From contig CATOTC010000003.1 of NCBI GenBank assembly GCA_951812975.1, positions 346,728-410,727 of the forward strand: 64,000 nucleotides of DNA, given 5' to 3'. Shown here in pieces: positions 26,622 to 34,143 of the stretch; within the stretch, counting starts at the first letter, position 1; each line of letters begins with the position of its first letter. This DNA comes from an uncultured Acidimicrobiales bacterium. GTDB lineage: Bacteria > Actinomycetota > Acidimicrobiia > Acidimicrobiales > Aldehydirespiratoraceae. The notes below the pieces were generated by a model. It did not search any database. It saw nothing but the letters and a program-made list of their open reading frames with translations, and was not told the DNA's origin. Position numbers and translations under genes: made by a program.

Positions 26622-27709
26622 TGTGACGACCGGGGACGTTGTCCTTGGCGGTTTGGGGTTGGTGGTCCACCAATGAGGTGAGCCCTCCGAGTGAGGCTGT
26701 GGGTCTTCCATTACTCACATTCTCAATACCGGAGGGCTCAATGTCATACGCTAGAACCCAGCACCCGAACGCGGTGTTGACCCCCGAGGGTCGACGCCGA
26801 TTGGTTGGCTGTGTGTTGGATCGAGGCTGGTCAGTCGAGGCAACGGCGGAGCGGTTCCAGGTCGACGCGAAGACGGTCCGGAAGTGGCGGGACCGGTTCA
26901 TGGCCGAGGGCGAGGCGGGGTTGTTCGATAGGTCGAGCCGGCCGCATCGTTGCCCGAACCGGACCGGTGCTGACAAGCGGGCCGAGGTGCTGCGGCTTCG
27001 GCGCGAGCGTCGCTGGGGCGCTGACCACATCGGCCACGAGACCGGTCTGGCGGCCTCGACTGTTCAGTCGATCCTGCGCTCAGCGGGTCTGGGCCGGCTC
27101 GACCGCGGCGACCGAGCGACCAAAGAACCGGTGTGGCGCTACCAACGCGACCAGCCGGGCGAACTGATCCACGTCGACGTCAAGAAGATCGCTGCGATCC
27201 CCAACGGGGCGGCTGGCGAAGCCACGGCCGCGGCAACGACGCGACCAAAGGCCATAGCGGAGCCGGCTACCGCTACATCCACACCGCCCTCGACGACCGG
27301 ACTCGCCTGGCGTACTCGGAGATTCAAAACGACGAACGCTCCGACACCGCCGCTGCGTTCTGGGCACGAGCCGCCGCCTGGTTCGCGCAGCAAGGGATCG
27401 CCTGTGAGCGGGTGATCACCGACAACGGGGCCTGCTACCGCAGCCGCCAATGGCACCAAGCCTGCGCCGCTACGGCCACCAAGGCGAAAAAGACCCGGCC
27501 CCGACGGCCCCAAACCAACGGCAAGGTCGAACGCTTCCACCGAATCCTGCTCGAAGAATGGGCCTACATCCGGCCCTGGACCTCAGAAACCCAACGCCAC
27601 CGCGGATACAACGGCTTCATCCACTTCTACAATCACCACAGATCCCACGGCGCACTCAACTGGGCAACACCAGCCTCAACCCAACGGGACAACCTCCCCG
27701 CGGAGCACA
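26622..27709 (+). mobile_element. IS481-family insertion sequence, 1088 bp, with intact ends
   Basis: Terminal inverted repeats start TGTG and align imperfectly for ~23 bp at 26622-26644 and 27687-27709, sharing CGGGGA and GTTGTCC. The element is flanked by identical 6-bp copies CCTAGT at 26616-26621 and 27710-27715. IS481 is known to insert at NCTAGN and duplicate 6 bp, which matches exactly. The transposase inside carries one frameshift. Confidence 0.93.
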
Positions 27710-27714
27710 CCTAG
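26741..27714 (+). pseudogene. IS481-family transposase, frameshifted
   Basis: The first frame (from ATG 26741) gives the N-terminal HTH domains and the first DDE aspartate (GELIHVDVKK). After IPNG near 27200-27208 the protein continues in the -1 frame as GGWRSHGRGND, followed by ITDNGACY (second Asp) and NGKVERFHR (Glu), ending at the TAG at 27714. Adding one G to the GGGG run at about 27205 restores IPNGGGWRSHGR, the family consensus. Either a decayed copy, an assembly indel or, less likely, programmed frameshifting. Confidence 0.9.
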
Positions 27715-27737
27715 TCCGCCGGGGTTGGCGCGTAAGT

Positions 27738-27765
27738 CCCTTGGGTGGCTGGTAACGGATGTTTC
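27738..27765. repeat. 28-bp direct repeat, copy 1 (mate at 34060-34087)
   Basis: CCCTTGGGTGGCTGG followed by TAACGGATGTTTC. The mate 6.3 kb away has a single mismatch (CCCTTGAG). The pair brackets 28246-33612, i.e. the HEPN-like gene, the secreted repeat/lipoprotein pair and the 293-residue gene. Confidence 0.85.
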
Positions 27766-27830
27766 GTATAGCGAAACGGATCGGGGTTTCTCTCCAAGGG
27801 CAGCGTGCGACCCGACAGTTGCCTGAGGTT

Positions 27831-27858
27831 CGTTGTTTCACCTACCCGAGACAACAGC
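27831..27858. repeat. Dispersed hairpin repeat, copy A
   Basis: CGTTGTTTCA, CCTACC, CGAGACAACAGC. It shares the CCTACC loop and stem arms with copies B (32590) and C (33651). Relative to copy C the stem carries a T/G wobble in place of a G-C pair, so pairing is kept although the sequence changed. Confidence 0.7.
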
Positions 27859-28232
27859 GCTACGGGCGGGCACGCCGACCGTTTGGCGCTTCCATGTGTT
27901 CGTTACCCACACCGAACGTCGTTGACTAAGACTGTGACACCACCGCAGATTGGCGACGCGCAGAGGCGTGATGTCCGATAGGAGGGCGGACCTTGTGGTG
28001 CTCTCAAACTCGTCGGACACTTCCGCCAGCGTGCTGGAATCAAGGGGCACGGTTTCGGGTAGGCGACAGTCAGCCCCAGCCCCACCTTGGTCAGCTTTGG
28101 GCTTCTCATGAGCGGTCGCGCGTGTGCGTCTCGGGCGGTGCTTTGCTGCGCTTTGAGACCTCGTGCATCTTCGCGTTCGTCGCCGCGGCGAACGACCCCG
28201 AAAATCCACCGCTCCCGCTCTTGTCGGCTCGT

Positions 28233-28238
28233 TACACT
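28233..28238 (+). promoter_or_regulatory. -10 element TACACT for a leaderless GTG start
   Basis: TACACT is followed by seven bases (GACGCCC) and the GTG at 28246. No ribosome site precedes either this GTG or the in-frame ATG at 28264, so a leaderless transcript starting at the GTG is the best reading. Confidence 0.5.
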
Positions 28239-28245
28239 GACGCCC

Positions 28246-29991
28246 GTGCAAAGTCTTAACTACATGGATGTAACTAACCGATTGTGCTCCGATCTGGTCG
28301 CGGCGAGCGGAGAGAGCGACATTCAGTGCCGGATCTCCAAACTCGGAGACCGCCTACAAGCACTCGCCAAGGAGTCCCCAAACGACGAAACATGGCGAGC
28401 ACTGTCCTATGCCTGCAACTATCACATGAACGGCAGCGATCCGCTGGCTTGCGGGCCGTACGCTCCGATGTTTTTGTTCCCCGAGGGCGAGCAATACGTC
28501 AGGGTGTTCCCTACGCCGCTCGAACGGGTCGGAACCGACGTGCTGGACGTTTGGGTTGAATTCGCGAACGAGGACGCACTGCACCCGTTACCTCGTGCTC
28601 GGCTGGCGGACCTGCTTTGGGTGCGTAGGCATGGTGACCAAGGGAAATGGATCAACGTCGCTGTCGATGCGTACACGGCGTGTGCAGCGATACCGCAGGT
28701 TCACATCGTTGAACGCGGGAACATGCTTGCGCGTGCTGTCGTGATCTGCCAAGAATCCAACAACCAAGACCGTGTCCGCAAAGAGGCAGCGCTCAGCGCG
28801 TTAGCAGACCTCGCACGAACGGTAATCGACTCAGACGACGACAGTTTCGGCGTGGTCGGTAGGGCGCTCGTTGCTCTCACAGATGCCGGTTACCGCTGTG
28901 AAGACATCCTGGCGGATGCGATGCGAAAGTACGACGCGGACCCCTATAGGGCATCCGACTTGCGAGCGATTGCTATGGAGGCAGCGCGAGACGAAGCCGA
29001 CAAGGCGCGGTTGCAGGCGGAGCGCACCGGAGCATTCGAGGACGCGGCTGGTCAGGTGGACGGGTTGATGCGTGTGACTCTCCTAGAAAATGCTCGGAGC
29101 GTCGCTTCATCTGCGGGCGATAACCAATCGGTTGACCGTTTGAACGGGCTGATCCGCGACACAGACATCGAAGGCGATATGGAGCGGCTCGAAATGAGCG
29201 TCAGCATCGACGAAGAGACGATGCAGCGCGTAGTGGAGCCGATCACGGGTGATGACACTCTGTCCGATGGATTGGACCGTTTCGCTCACCAAGTCATGCC
29301 TGACGTTAGCGATGAGACGATGGAGCAGGACTTGCGGGATCTCACTAACGCATATCCGATCCAAGCGCTTTCGATTCGTATGCGAATTGGACGAGATGGA
29401 AGTGTCGTTCGACTTCCTAGCGGCAGCGATGCGCGGATCGCTGCTGACATCGGCGACCAGAGAAAACAGAAGATCGTCTTCGAGGTCGGGTTTAAGGGTC
29501 AAGCTGTCCTTCGTGATCTGGACAGACGTTACGGCATGACTGGACCGGGCCTGGTCGACTGCTTCAGTCCGGTCATCCCACAGGCATCGGTTGACAAAAT
29601 CGTCGTTGCACACAAACACTTCAAAGACGACGAGGATCACAGTGCCGTTGCTGTGCTCTGGCCAGCAATCGAGCAGATCATGAGGCACGTATGCCTCGCC
29701 CACGGTGTGCCTACCGCCTCACGGGAGGCGACATCATTCCCCCAAACGCGTTCCCTCGGTCCAATGCTCAAAGACCTTGCCGAACACCTTGACGAAAGAA
29801 CCGTTGCTTACTTGAGCGCGGCGCTCATTGACGGATGGTCGCTGAACCTCCGCCACAACTACGCCCACGGGCACCCAGCCGACATGGACGACAGCACGGC
29901 GTACGTGATTCTGTTCCATATCGTTTGCGTGCTGCGGTCGATTCTCTTGAGCACCAAGCCCACGCCTCGCAACAACCCGACAGAAGCGTGA
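28246..29991 (+). CDS. Large uncharacterised protein with HEPN/DUF4209-like C-terminus
   Basis: About 581 residues, soluble, no signal peptide. Residues ~1-350 are helix-rich and acidic; no domain recognised. The C-terminal ~170 residues (LWPAIEQIMRHVCLAHG ... SLNLRHNYAHGHP) resemble DUF4209/HEPN-type domains; the RHNYAH segment fits the R-x4-H ribonuclease motif of HEPN toxins and defence effectors. GTG at 28246 is chosen from promoter spacing. It sits alone between the dispersed repeats in the island. RNase or abortive-infection function is inferred, not shown. Confidence 0.6.
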   Translation: MQSLNYMDVTNRLCSDLVAASGESDIQCRISKLGDRLQALAKESPNDETWRALSYACNYHMNGSDPLACGPYAPMFLFPEGEQYVRVFPTPLERVGTDVLDVWVEFANEDALHPLPRARLADLLWVRRHGDQGKWINVAVDAYTACAAIPQVHIVERGNMLARAVVICQESNNQDRVRKEAALSALADLARTVIDSDDDSFGVVGRALVALTDAGYRCEDILADAMRKYDADPYRASDLRAIAMEAARDEADKARLQAERTGAFEDAAGQVDGLMRVTLLENARSVASSAGDNQSVDRLNGLIRDTDIEGDMERLEMSVSIDEETMQRVVEPITGDDTLSDGLDRFAHQVMPDVSDETMEQDLRDLTNAYPIQALSIRMRIGRDGSVVRLPSGSDARIAADIGDQRKQKIVFEVGFKGQAVLRDLDRRYGMTGPGLVDCFSPVIPQASVDKIVVAHKHFKDDEDHSAVAVLWPAIEQIMRHVCLAHGVPTASREATSFPQTRSLGPMLKDLAEHLDERTVAYLSAALIDGWSLNLRHNYAHGHPADMDDSTAYVILFHIVCVLRSILLSTKPTPRNNPTEA

Positions 29992-30148
29992 ACGCAACGA
30001 CACCACGGGCACGAGAACCCATCGAGGTTCTGGCGCGTGCCTTGCCGACGGTCGAGCCGAGTCCGTCCACGCTCAGAACTACAGATGCCGGGCCTCGGTG
30101 CATTGTCCCCGGTCAAGGGATGATCCAGTAGCGATCCCCTGCATGAGG

Positions 30149-31483
30149 TCACCCTGGTACCCGTGGCTGGCAGGTGGTTTTGATTAGGGCGGACAGGTTG
30201 CCGATGATTTCGGTTGTTCCCACGCGAACGTTTTTCGGGGCGTCGGCGTGGTAGGGAGCGAAGTAGTCGGTGATGGCGGTGTTGTACCAATGCCAATACG
30301 GGAGAGCCACTGTCAACGTCTGGCCGTTGAGCGTGTACGTTTCGCCGCGCCGACCGGCAACGTCTGTGTCGCCGTCGTTCAAAACAGCTAACGCGGTAGC
30401 TCCGCTTTGGCGTCGAATTTCGACGGTGGGAGTAGAAGACCCGTTGGTCCATGTCGCTGTCCAGGTGCGGTTTGCTGGCACACATGTGCCGGTGCCGGTG
30501 AACGTCGGCGTCGGCGTTACGGTGGGGCACGGCGGCACTGCGGTAACGGTGTGTGTCGTGTGCCCAACCCCGTTGATCCTCCAATACGTCGCCCCGCACG
30601 TCGACGGCGTGTAGTTGTGCGGATGGCAGCCGACACCGTCGCCGGTGTGGCTATGCAAACCCGACGAGCAGTCGGTCTGCTGCGGCTCGCATGGAGGCAC
30701 TGACGTAACGATGTGGTTGGCGTGGCCCGACCCGTTGATCGTTTGATACGCCTCCCCGCACACCGGGTTCGGTGGGACCGGGTGCGGGTGGCAGTCGACA
30801 CCATCGCCGGTGTGGCTGTGCTCCCCGTCCGGGCAGGGCGGCAACGTGGTTGTTGTCGTCGTGGTGGGGCATGGCGGCACCGAATTAACGACGTGTTCGT
30901 CGTGGCCTACGCCGTTGATCGTTTGATATGCCTCCCCGCACACCGGGTCCACCGGTTCGTCGTGCGGATGGCAGCCCACACCGTCGCCGGTATGGCTATG
31001 CTCGCCAGGCTCGCAGTCCGGCGGCAACGTCGTCGTTGTGGTCGTGGTTGTTGTGTCCGGTGGTGAGGCGCACGGTGCCCCCGACGGGAATTGATGGTCC
31101 GAAGCATCAATAAGCGCACCGGTCGGGTCGCAGGTCGTCAACGTGAACGTCAGCGGATCGTGCCACGCGATACTGTGAGAAGTGACGCTATAACCGAAGA
31201 GGGCCGTGAACGGCGAGCCGGGAAGCGGCCCGGACACGCACTGCCCTGATTCGTCGTTGTAGCCTTGGACGAGCACGCAGGTTTTGGTGATTGTCGTGCC
31301 GTCGCTGTCGTGTGTCCATGTGACGGTGATATGCGCGTTGTACGCGACGGTGATTGTCGTGGTAGCCCACGGTGTCCAGTCGGGACCGTGTACCGCCAGT
31401 GCAGGGTCTGTCGCGGGCGTGCCGGTGATCCCCACCACCACACTGACCATGATCGTTGCGACAGCGACACGAAGGGCCTTCAC
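30149..31483 (-). CDS. Secreted protein with three His/Cys-rich tandem repeats
   Basis: About 444 residues with an N-terminal signal peptide (VKALRVAVATIMVSVVVG ... ALA). The central part has three ~65-residue repeats, each with HSHTGDGVGCHPH, then CGxxYxxINGxGH and a VPPC end, separated by Thr runs and Pro. His and Cys spacing suggests metal binding or disulfides. A C-terminal beta-rich domain follows. GTG at 31483 overlaps the lipoprotein stop by 4 bp (GTGA), so the two are coupled. I do not recognise the family. Confidence 0.65.
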   Translation of the reverse strand: MKALRVAVATIMVSVVVGITGTPATDPALAVHGPDWTPWATTTITVAYNAHITVTWTHDSDGTTITKTCVLVQGYNDESGQCVSGPLPGSPFTALFGYSVTSHSIAWHDPLTFTLTTCDPTGALIDASDHQFPSGAPCASPPDTTTTTTTTTLPPDCEPGEHSHTGDGVGCHPHDEPVDPVCGEAYQTINGVGHDEHVVNSVPPCPTTTTTTTLPPCPDGEHSHTGDGVDCHPHPVPPNPVCGEAYQTINGSGHANHIVTSVPPCEPQQTDCSSGLHSHTGDGVGCHPHNYTPSTCGATYWRINGVGHTTHTVTAVPPCPTVTPTPTFTGTGTCVPANRTWTATWTNGSSTPTVEIRRQSGATALAVLNDGDTDVAGRRGETYTLNGQTLTVALPYWHWYNTAITDYFAPYHADAPKNVRVGTTEIIGNLSALIKTTCQPRVPG

Positions 31484-32409
31484 CAACACCCGCTCACGTC
31501 GATCAGCGACAGCGCGCCCCCGACGAACGACTCCCATTGCTCGCGGTGGAACACAAAGGTCGACGGCCCGCCACCGTTTGCGGATGGTTCGTGCAGCAGC
31601 CGGTAAGTGTCGGGAGTGTCGGTGTCGGCTACACGCCAAGAACCAACGACGTTGTAACCGTCTACACCTTCGATCCACGCAGGATCGGTCAGCACAGCGT
31701 TGTCGATGCAGACATACATGAAGACCTCTTGAGCGGAGTTGTTGAGATCCACGAAACCGATGATCTCAGCACCCGCGAACGGGATACCAGCAAACGTCGC
31801 GGTGGTGGTCAGCGACTCGCCAGGGCGCAGCACCACCGGCTCAGTAGCGCCCCATTCGAGATCAGGACCCAACGGATCGACAACCAAGAATCGCTCGGAC
31901 TCCTCAGGGATCGGGTCGGACGGCGGCAACGGCTCACGCTCCGGTTCAGTCGTTGCCGTGGTTTCGGCTGGGGCTGCCGTCGTGGTCGAGGGTGTGGTCA
32001 CCACCACAGGTTCGGTGTCCAGCACCGGCGGCAAAGGGGTGGGGCCAACATCGGTAGGAACGACCGGCCCGTCCATCCCGGCGGAACCTTCCACCACCTC
32101 GACGACGGGTGTCGGGTTGGTCTCAGCGATGACCGCGGCGAGGTCCTCCATCGTAAGAGCGGCAACCTCGGGTTCGTCGCGCGTGTGCCCATACTCGTCG
32201 TCGACGGTTATGGCCGATTCAACGTCGGCGGTGGTCGATGTTTCTACGGCAACCGGCGCGGCTGTGGTTGTCGTGGTGGTTTCGTCGACGGCCAGTTCGG
32301 TTCCGCTGTCGTTTGAGCACGCCGCTGCGAACACCACGGCCGCGACCGCGACCGTCAAGCTCACAGCTAGGCGACCCGCAAAACGTCGAGATGCCCAGGT
32401 GTTCGTCAT
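31480..32409 (-). CDS. Secreted lipoprotein with Thr-rich linkers, unknown function
   Basis: A 309-residue lipoprotein: signal peptide with lipobox VVFAAAC, then long Thr/Ala/Pro linkers, and a C-terminal folded domain from about residue 185 (FLVVDPLGPDLEWGA ... SLIDVSGCW). The folded part could be a beta-sandwich. ATG at 32409 gives a normal signal peptide. It is translationally coupled to the His/Cys-repeat protein, which suggests they act together at the cell surface. Confidence 0.7.
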   Translation of the reverse strand: MTNTWASRRFAGRLAVSLTVAVAAVVFAAACSNDSGTELAVDETTTTTTAAPVAVETSTTADVESAITVDDEYGHTRDEPEVAALTMEDLAAVIAETNPTPVVEVVEGSAGMDGPVVPTDVGPTPLPPVLDTEPVVVTTPSTTTAAPAETTATTEPEREPLPPSDPIPEESERFLVVDPLGPDLEWGATEPVVLRPGESLTTTATFAGIPFAGAEIIGFVDLNNSAQEVFMYVCIDNAVLTDPAWIEGVDGYNVVGSWRVADTDTPDTYRLLHEPSANGGGPSTFVFHREQWESFVGGALSLIDVSGCW

Positions 32410-32489
32410 AGCGTGACAGTGTAGAGCACCTTCCGCGCGCGCCATTGGTGGCACCAAGGGAAGTTCGTCTCCGACGGTTCCTGATGGGA

Positions 32490-32542
32490 GGGCCTCCGCC
32501 CCCGAACCCGGCTGCACAGTCCCATGTGTTGTTCTGTGCGTG
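32490..32542. repeat. 53-bp dispersed element, copy 1 (mate at 35992-36044)
   Basis: The two copies agree at 46 of 53 positions. Each contains GAACCCGG, GCACAG, CATGTGT and GTTCTG; in this copy GCACAG can pair with CTGTGC 14 bases later. Both lie upstream of island genes, so they may be regulatory or mark module edges. Confidence 0.7.
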
Positions 32543-32589
32543 ACGTTCGCGGACGAGTTCGGTCAGAGTCTGGGTGAGGCGGTGACCGT

Positions 32590-32614
32590 CGTTGTGTCGC
32601 CTACCCGACATTCG
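32590..32614. repeat. Dispersed hairpin repeat, copy B
   Basis: CGTTGTGTCG, CCTACC, CGACATTCG. The left arm is identical to copy C; the right arm is partly degraded (CGACATT instead of CGACACAA). It lies upstream of the 293-residue gene, while copy C lies directly downstream of it. Confidence 0.7.
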
Positions 32615-32685
32615 TTGTGTCGCCCCATCTCGTCGCCGTGCAGCGGGTCGCCCTGGTAGACGTGGGCGAGTCCACGGTCGCGACG

Positions 32686-32691
32686 TAAAGT
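32686..32691 (+). promoter_or_regulatory. -10 element TAAAGT, 7 bp before an 11-codon leader frame
   Basis: TAAAGT is followed by CACAGGC and the ATG at 32699. Spacing implies a leaderless transcript beginning at that ATG. Confidence 0.5.
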
Positions 32692-32698
32692 CACAGGC

Positions 32699-32734
32699 AT
32701 GTCAATACGACCAACCGGAATCAAGACCTGGTGA
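32699..32734 (+). CDS. 11-residue leader peptide MSIRPTGIKTW
   Basis: ATG at 32699 opens an 11-codon frame whose TGA overlaps the GTG start of the next gene (TGGTGA). With the leaderless promoter in front, ribosomes would translate this peptide and re-initiate at GTG 32731, which has no ribosome site. Alternatively the peptide is incidental and the GTG is used in another way. Confidence 0.4.
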   Translation: MSIRPTGIKTW

Positions 32735-33612
32735 TTGATGTGAGCGGGTACGACGAACGCGTTTCCAGAATCACGGAATCCTGGACGAAGGATGTGCAGC
32801 ACATGGGAGATGGGCTTCTGTCCACACATGTGCAACCAGCATTGATCGCTTATGCGAAGGATTTGTTGAGTGATTACCCAGACGACGCCGCCATAGCTCC
32901 GATCCTTGCGGATGTGTACGCCGCTCCCGAGTTCAAGGACTCGATGGTGGGACATTACATCGGCGGTGTCGCTTTCAAGCTGGGAACATCCGGCACGTCA
33001 ATACAATCTGCTTTGGGGGCGATAGAAGCCCGCTCGGATTGCCATATCGTTTTTGCGGCCTTGAGACGCGCTTTCGAGGGGCTGTGCAAGGCATATTGGC
33101 TGCTCGACCCGAAGTGCAGTCGGGATGACAAGATCTTGCGGCTGGCGAGTCTCGCTTGCCATGAGGCGAAAGGCACCACGAACACCTGGGACGTGAACCC
33201 TGAGATCAAGTCGAATCTGGAGGATGCCCGTCAGCGCCTAATTGCTGCCGTTGACGAACCAATCTCCTATAACCGGAAATTGGGGCAAAAGGTATACCAG
33301 CGTGATTACGGGTCCGGGCAGTATTCCGATTTTGAGTGGAACATCATGTGTGACATGACCCACGAAAACTCGGTGTTCGACTCGATCATGTGGCGACAGG
33401 CAGGGAACTACCAGGAACGCATGAATCGTGCTCAAATGGAGATGTCCGCCTTCACAATCGGGATGATGACCAACATATCGACCAGTGTGATGCAGCTTGC
33501 CGATCAACCGGAGAGCAAGTTGCGTGAAGTGACAGCGATCCTGCATCCATTGTACGAGGAAGCCAGTCAGTTGGTTGCGTTGGAACGGGGTCCTCAGCGA
33601 ACATCCTGCTAA
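32731..33612 (+). CDS. Uncharacterised 293-residue helical protein
   Basis: A soluble, mostly helical protein without signal peptide or membrane segment. ALRRAFEGLCKAYWLLDP resembles helices of DUF5677/HEPN-like proteins, but the R-x4-6-H motif is not clear, so I leave the family open. Start is GTG 32731, overlapping the leader peptide stop. It is bracketed by hairpin repeats B and C, suggesting a transferable single-gene module. Confidence 0.5.
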   Translation: MIDVSGYDERVSRITESWTKDVQHMGDGLLSTHVQPALIAYAKDLLSDYPDDAAIAPILADVYAAPEFKDSMVGHYIGGVAFKLGTSGTSIQSALGAIEARSDCHIVFAALRRAFEGLCKAYWLLDPKCSRDDKILRLASLACHEAKGTTNTWDVNPEIKSNLEDARQRLIAAVDEPISYNRKLGQKVYQRDYGSGQYSDFEWNIMCDMTHENSVFDSIMWRQAGNYQERMNRAQMEMSAFTIGMMTNISTSVMQLADQPESKLREVTAILHPLYEEASQLVALERGPQRTSC

Positions 33613-33650
33613 GACCCCAGTTCGGGGCTGATATGCGCTTGCCGCCCACC

Positions 33651-33678
33651 CGTTGTGTCGCCTACCCGACACAACAGC
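33651..33678. repeat. Dispersed hairpin repeat, copy C
   Basis: TTGTGTCG and CGACACAA form a perfect 8-bp stem around CCTACC. It lies 39 bp behind the 293-residue gene. Same loop and left arm as copy B and closely related to copy A. Confidence 0.8.
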
Positions 33679-33978
33679 ACGCGACACGCCTCAACCAGCG
33701 CGCCAAAGTGCTCGGTGAACCCACAACGAAATCGTCGTCGGCGTGGACGTTGGCTGCTGCCCGTGACGTGATGCGAACCAGCGAGACTCAATATCTGAGT
33801 TCTGTCCAGGATTGCCTTCTGATCTGTCGTGGGTGGGAACCAGCGTGGCCGAACACACGATGCCGTGACCTGCACAGGGTGGCGGTTCAACTGTGAATTG
33901 GGAAGACGGGCCGTCTGAATTGGGAAGACGGTTTTCGAGGGTTGTGGTTTCGTTGCAACGCCAGGCGAAACCCTAAGT

Positions 33979-34008
33979 GTTGAACAACCCACCCTCGGGT
34001 TGTTCAAC
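33979..34008. terminator. Strong stem-loop, 12-bp perfect stem
   Basis: GTTGAACAACCC and GGGTTGTTCAAC enclose ACCCTC. It lies between convergent genes (32731-33612 plus, 34144-35778 minus), so a bidirectional terminator is likely, although no T run follows. Confidence 0.65.
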
Positions 34009-34059
34009 GTCTACGGCTGTTTGTGTTCAACACCAAACCGAAAAAAGAGGGCAGCCCCT

Positions 34060-34087
34060 CCCTTGAGTGGCTGGTAACGGATGTTTC
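34060..34087. repeat. 28-bp direct repeat, copy 2 (mate at 27738-27765)
   Basis: CCCTTGAGTGGCTGG followed by TAACGGATGTTTC, one mismatch to copy 1, same orientation. Sits 60 bp beyond the 3' end of the next minus-strand gene. Confidence 0.85.
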
Positions 34088-34143
34088 AGGCGGCGGATCC
34101 TGCGGCCAGGGAGCACCGTCAGAAGCCATCCCAAATCGTGGGG

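Larger units (their letters stand above)
27716..28232. other. Gene-free spacer with island repeats
   Basis: About 520 bp after the IS481 copy. It holds one copy of a 28-bp direct repeat (27738-27765) and hairpin repeat A (27831-27858). Minus-strand frames here lack start sites and family resemblance, so I do not annotate a protein. TTTCGTATAGCGAAA at 27762-27776 is a further small inverted repeat. Confidence 0.55.
32410..32685. other. Intergenic region with two dispersed repeats
   Basis: It separates the lipoprotein (minus strand) from the 293-residue gene (plus strand). It holds a 53-bp element repeated at 35992-36044 and hairpin repeat B (32590-32614). No gene seen. Confidence 0.5.
33613..34143. 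other. Gene-free spacer rich in repeats
   Basis: About 530 bp. It holds hairpin repeat C (33651), two direct copies of GAATTGGGAAGACGG (33894 and 33918), a strong 12-bp stem-loop (33979-34008) and the second copy of the 28-bp direct repeat (34060). No protein frame is supported. Confidence 0.6.

Noticed and set aside
27838..28251. 137-codon minus-strand frame upstream of the HEPN-like gene
   Set aside because: No ribosome site, no family pattern, begins in the promoter region of the plus-strand gene and ends in hairpin repeat A.
27831..33678. Integron attC sites for the dispersed hairpins
   Set aside because: The GTTRRRY and RYYYAAC core motifs are not present, gene orientation is mixed, and there is no IntI-type integrase.
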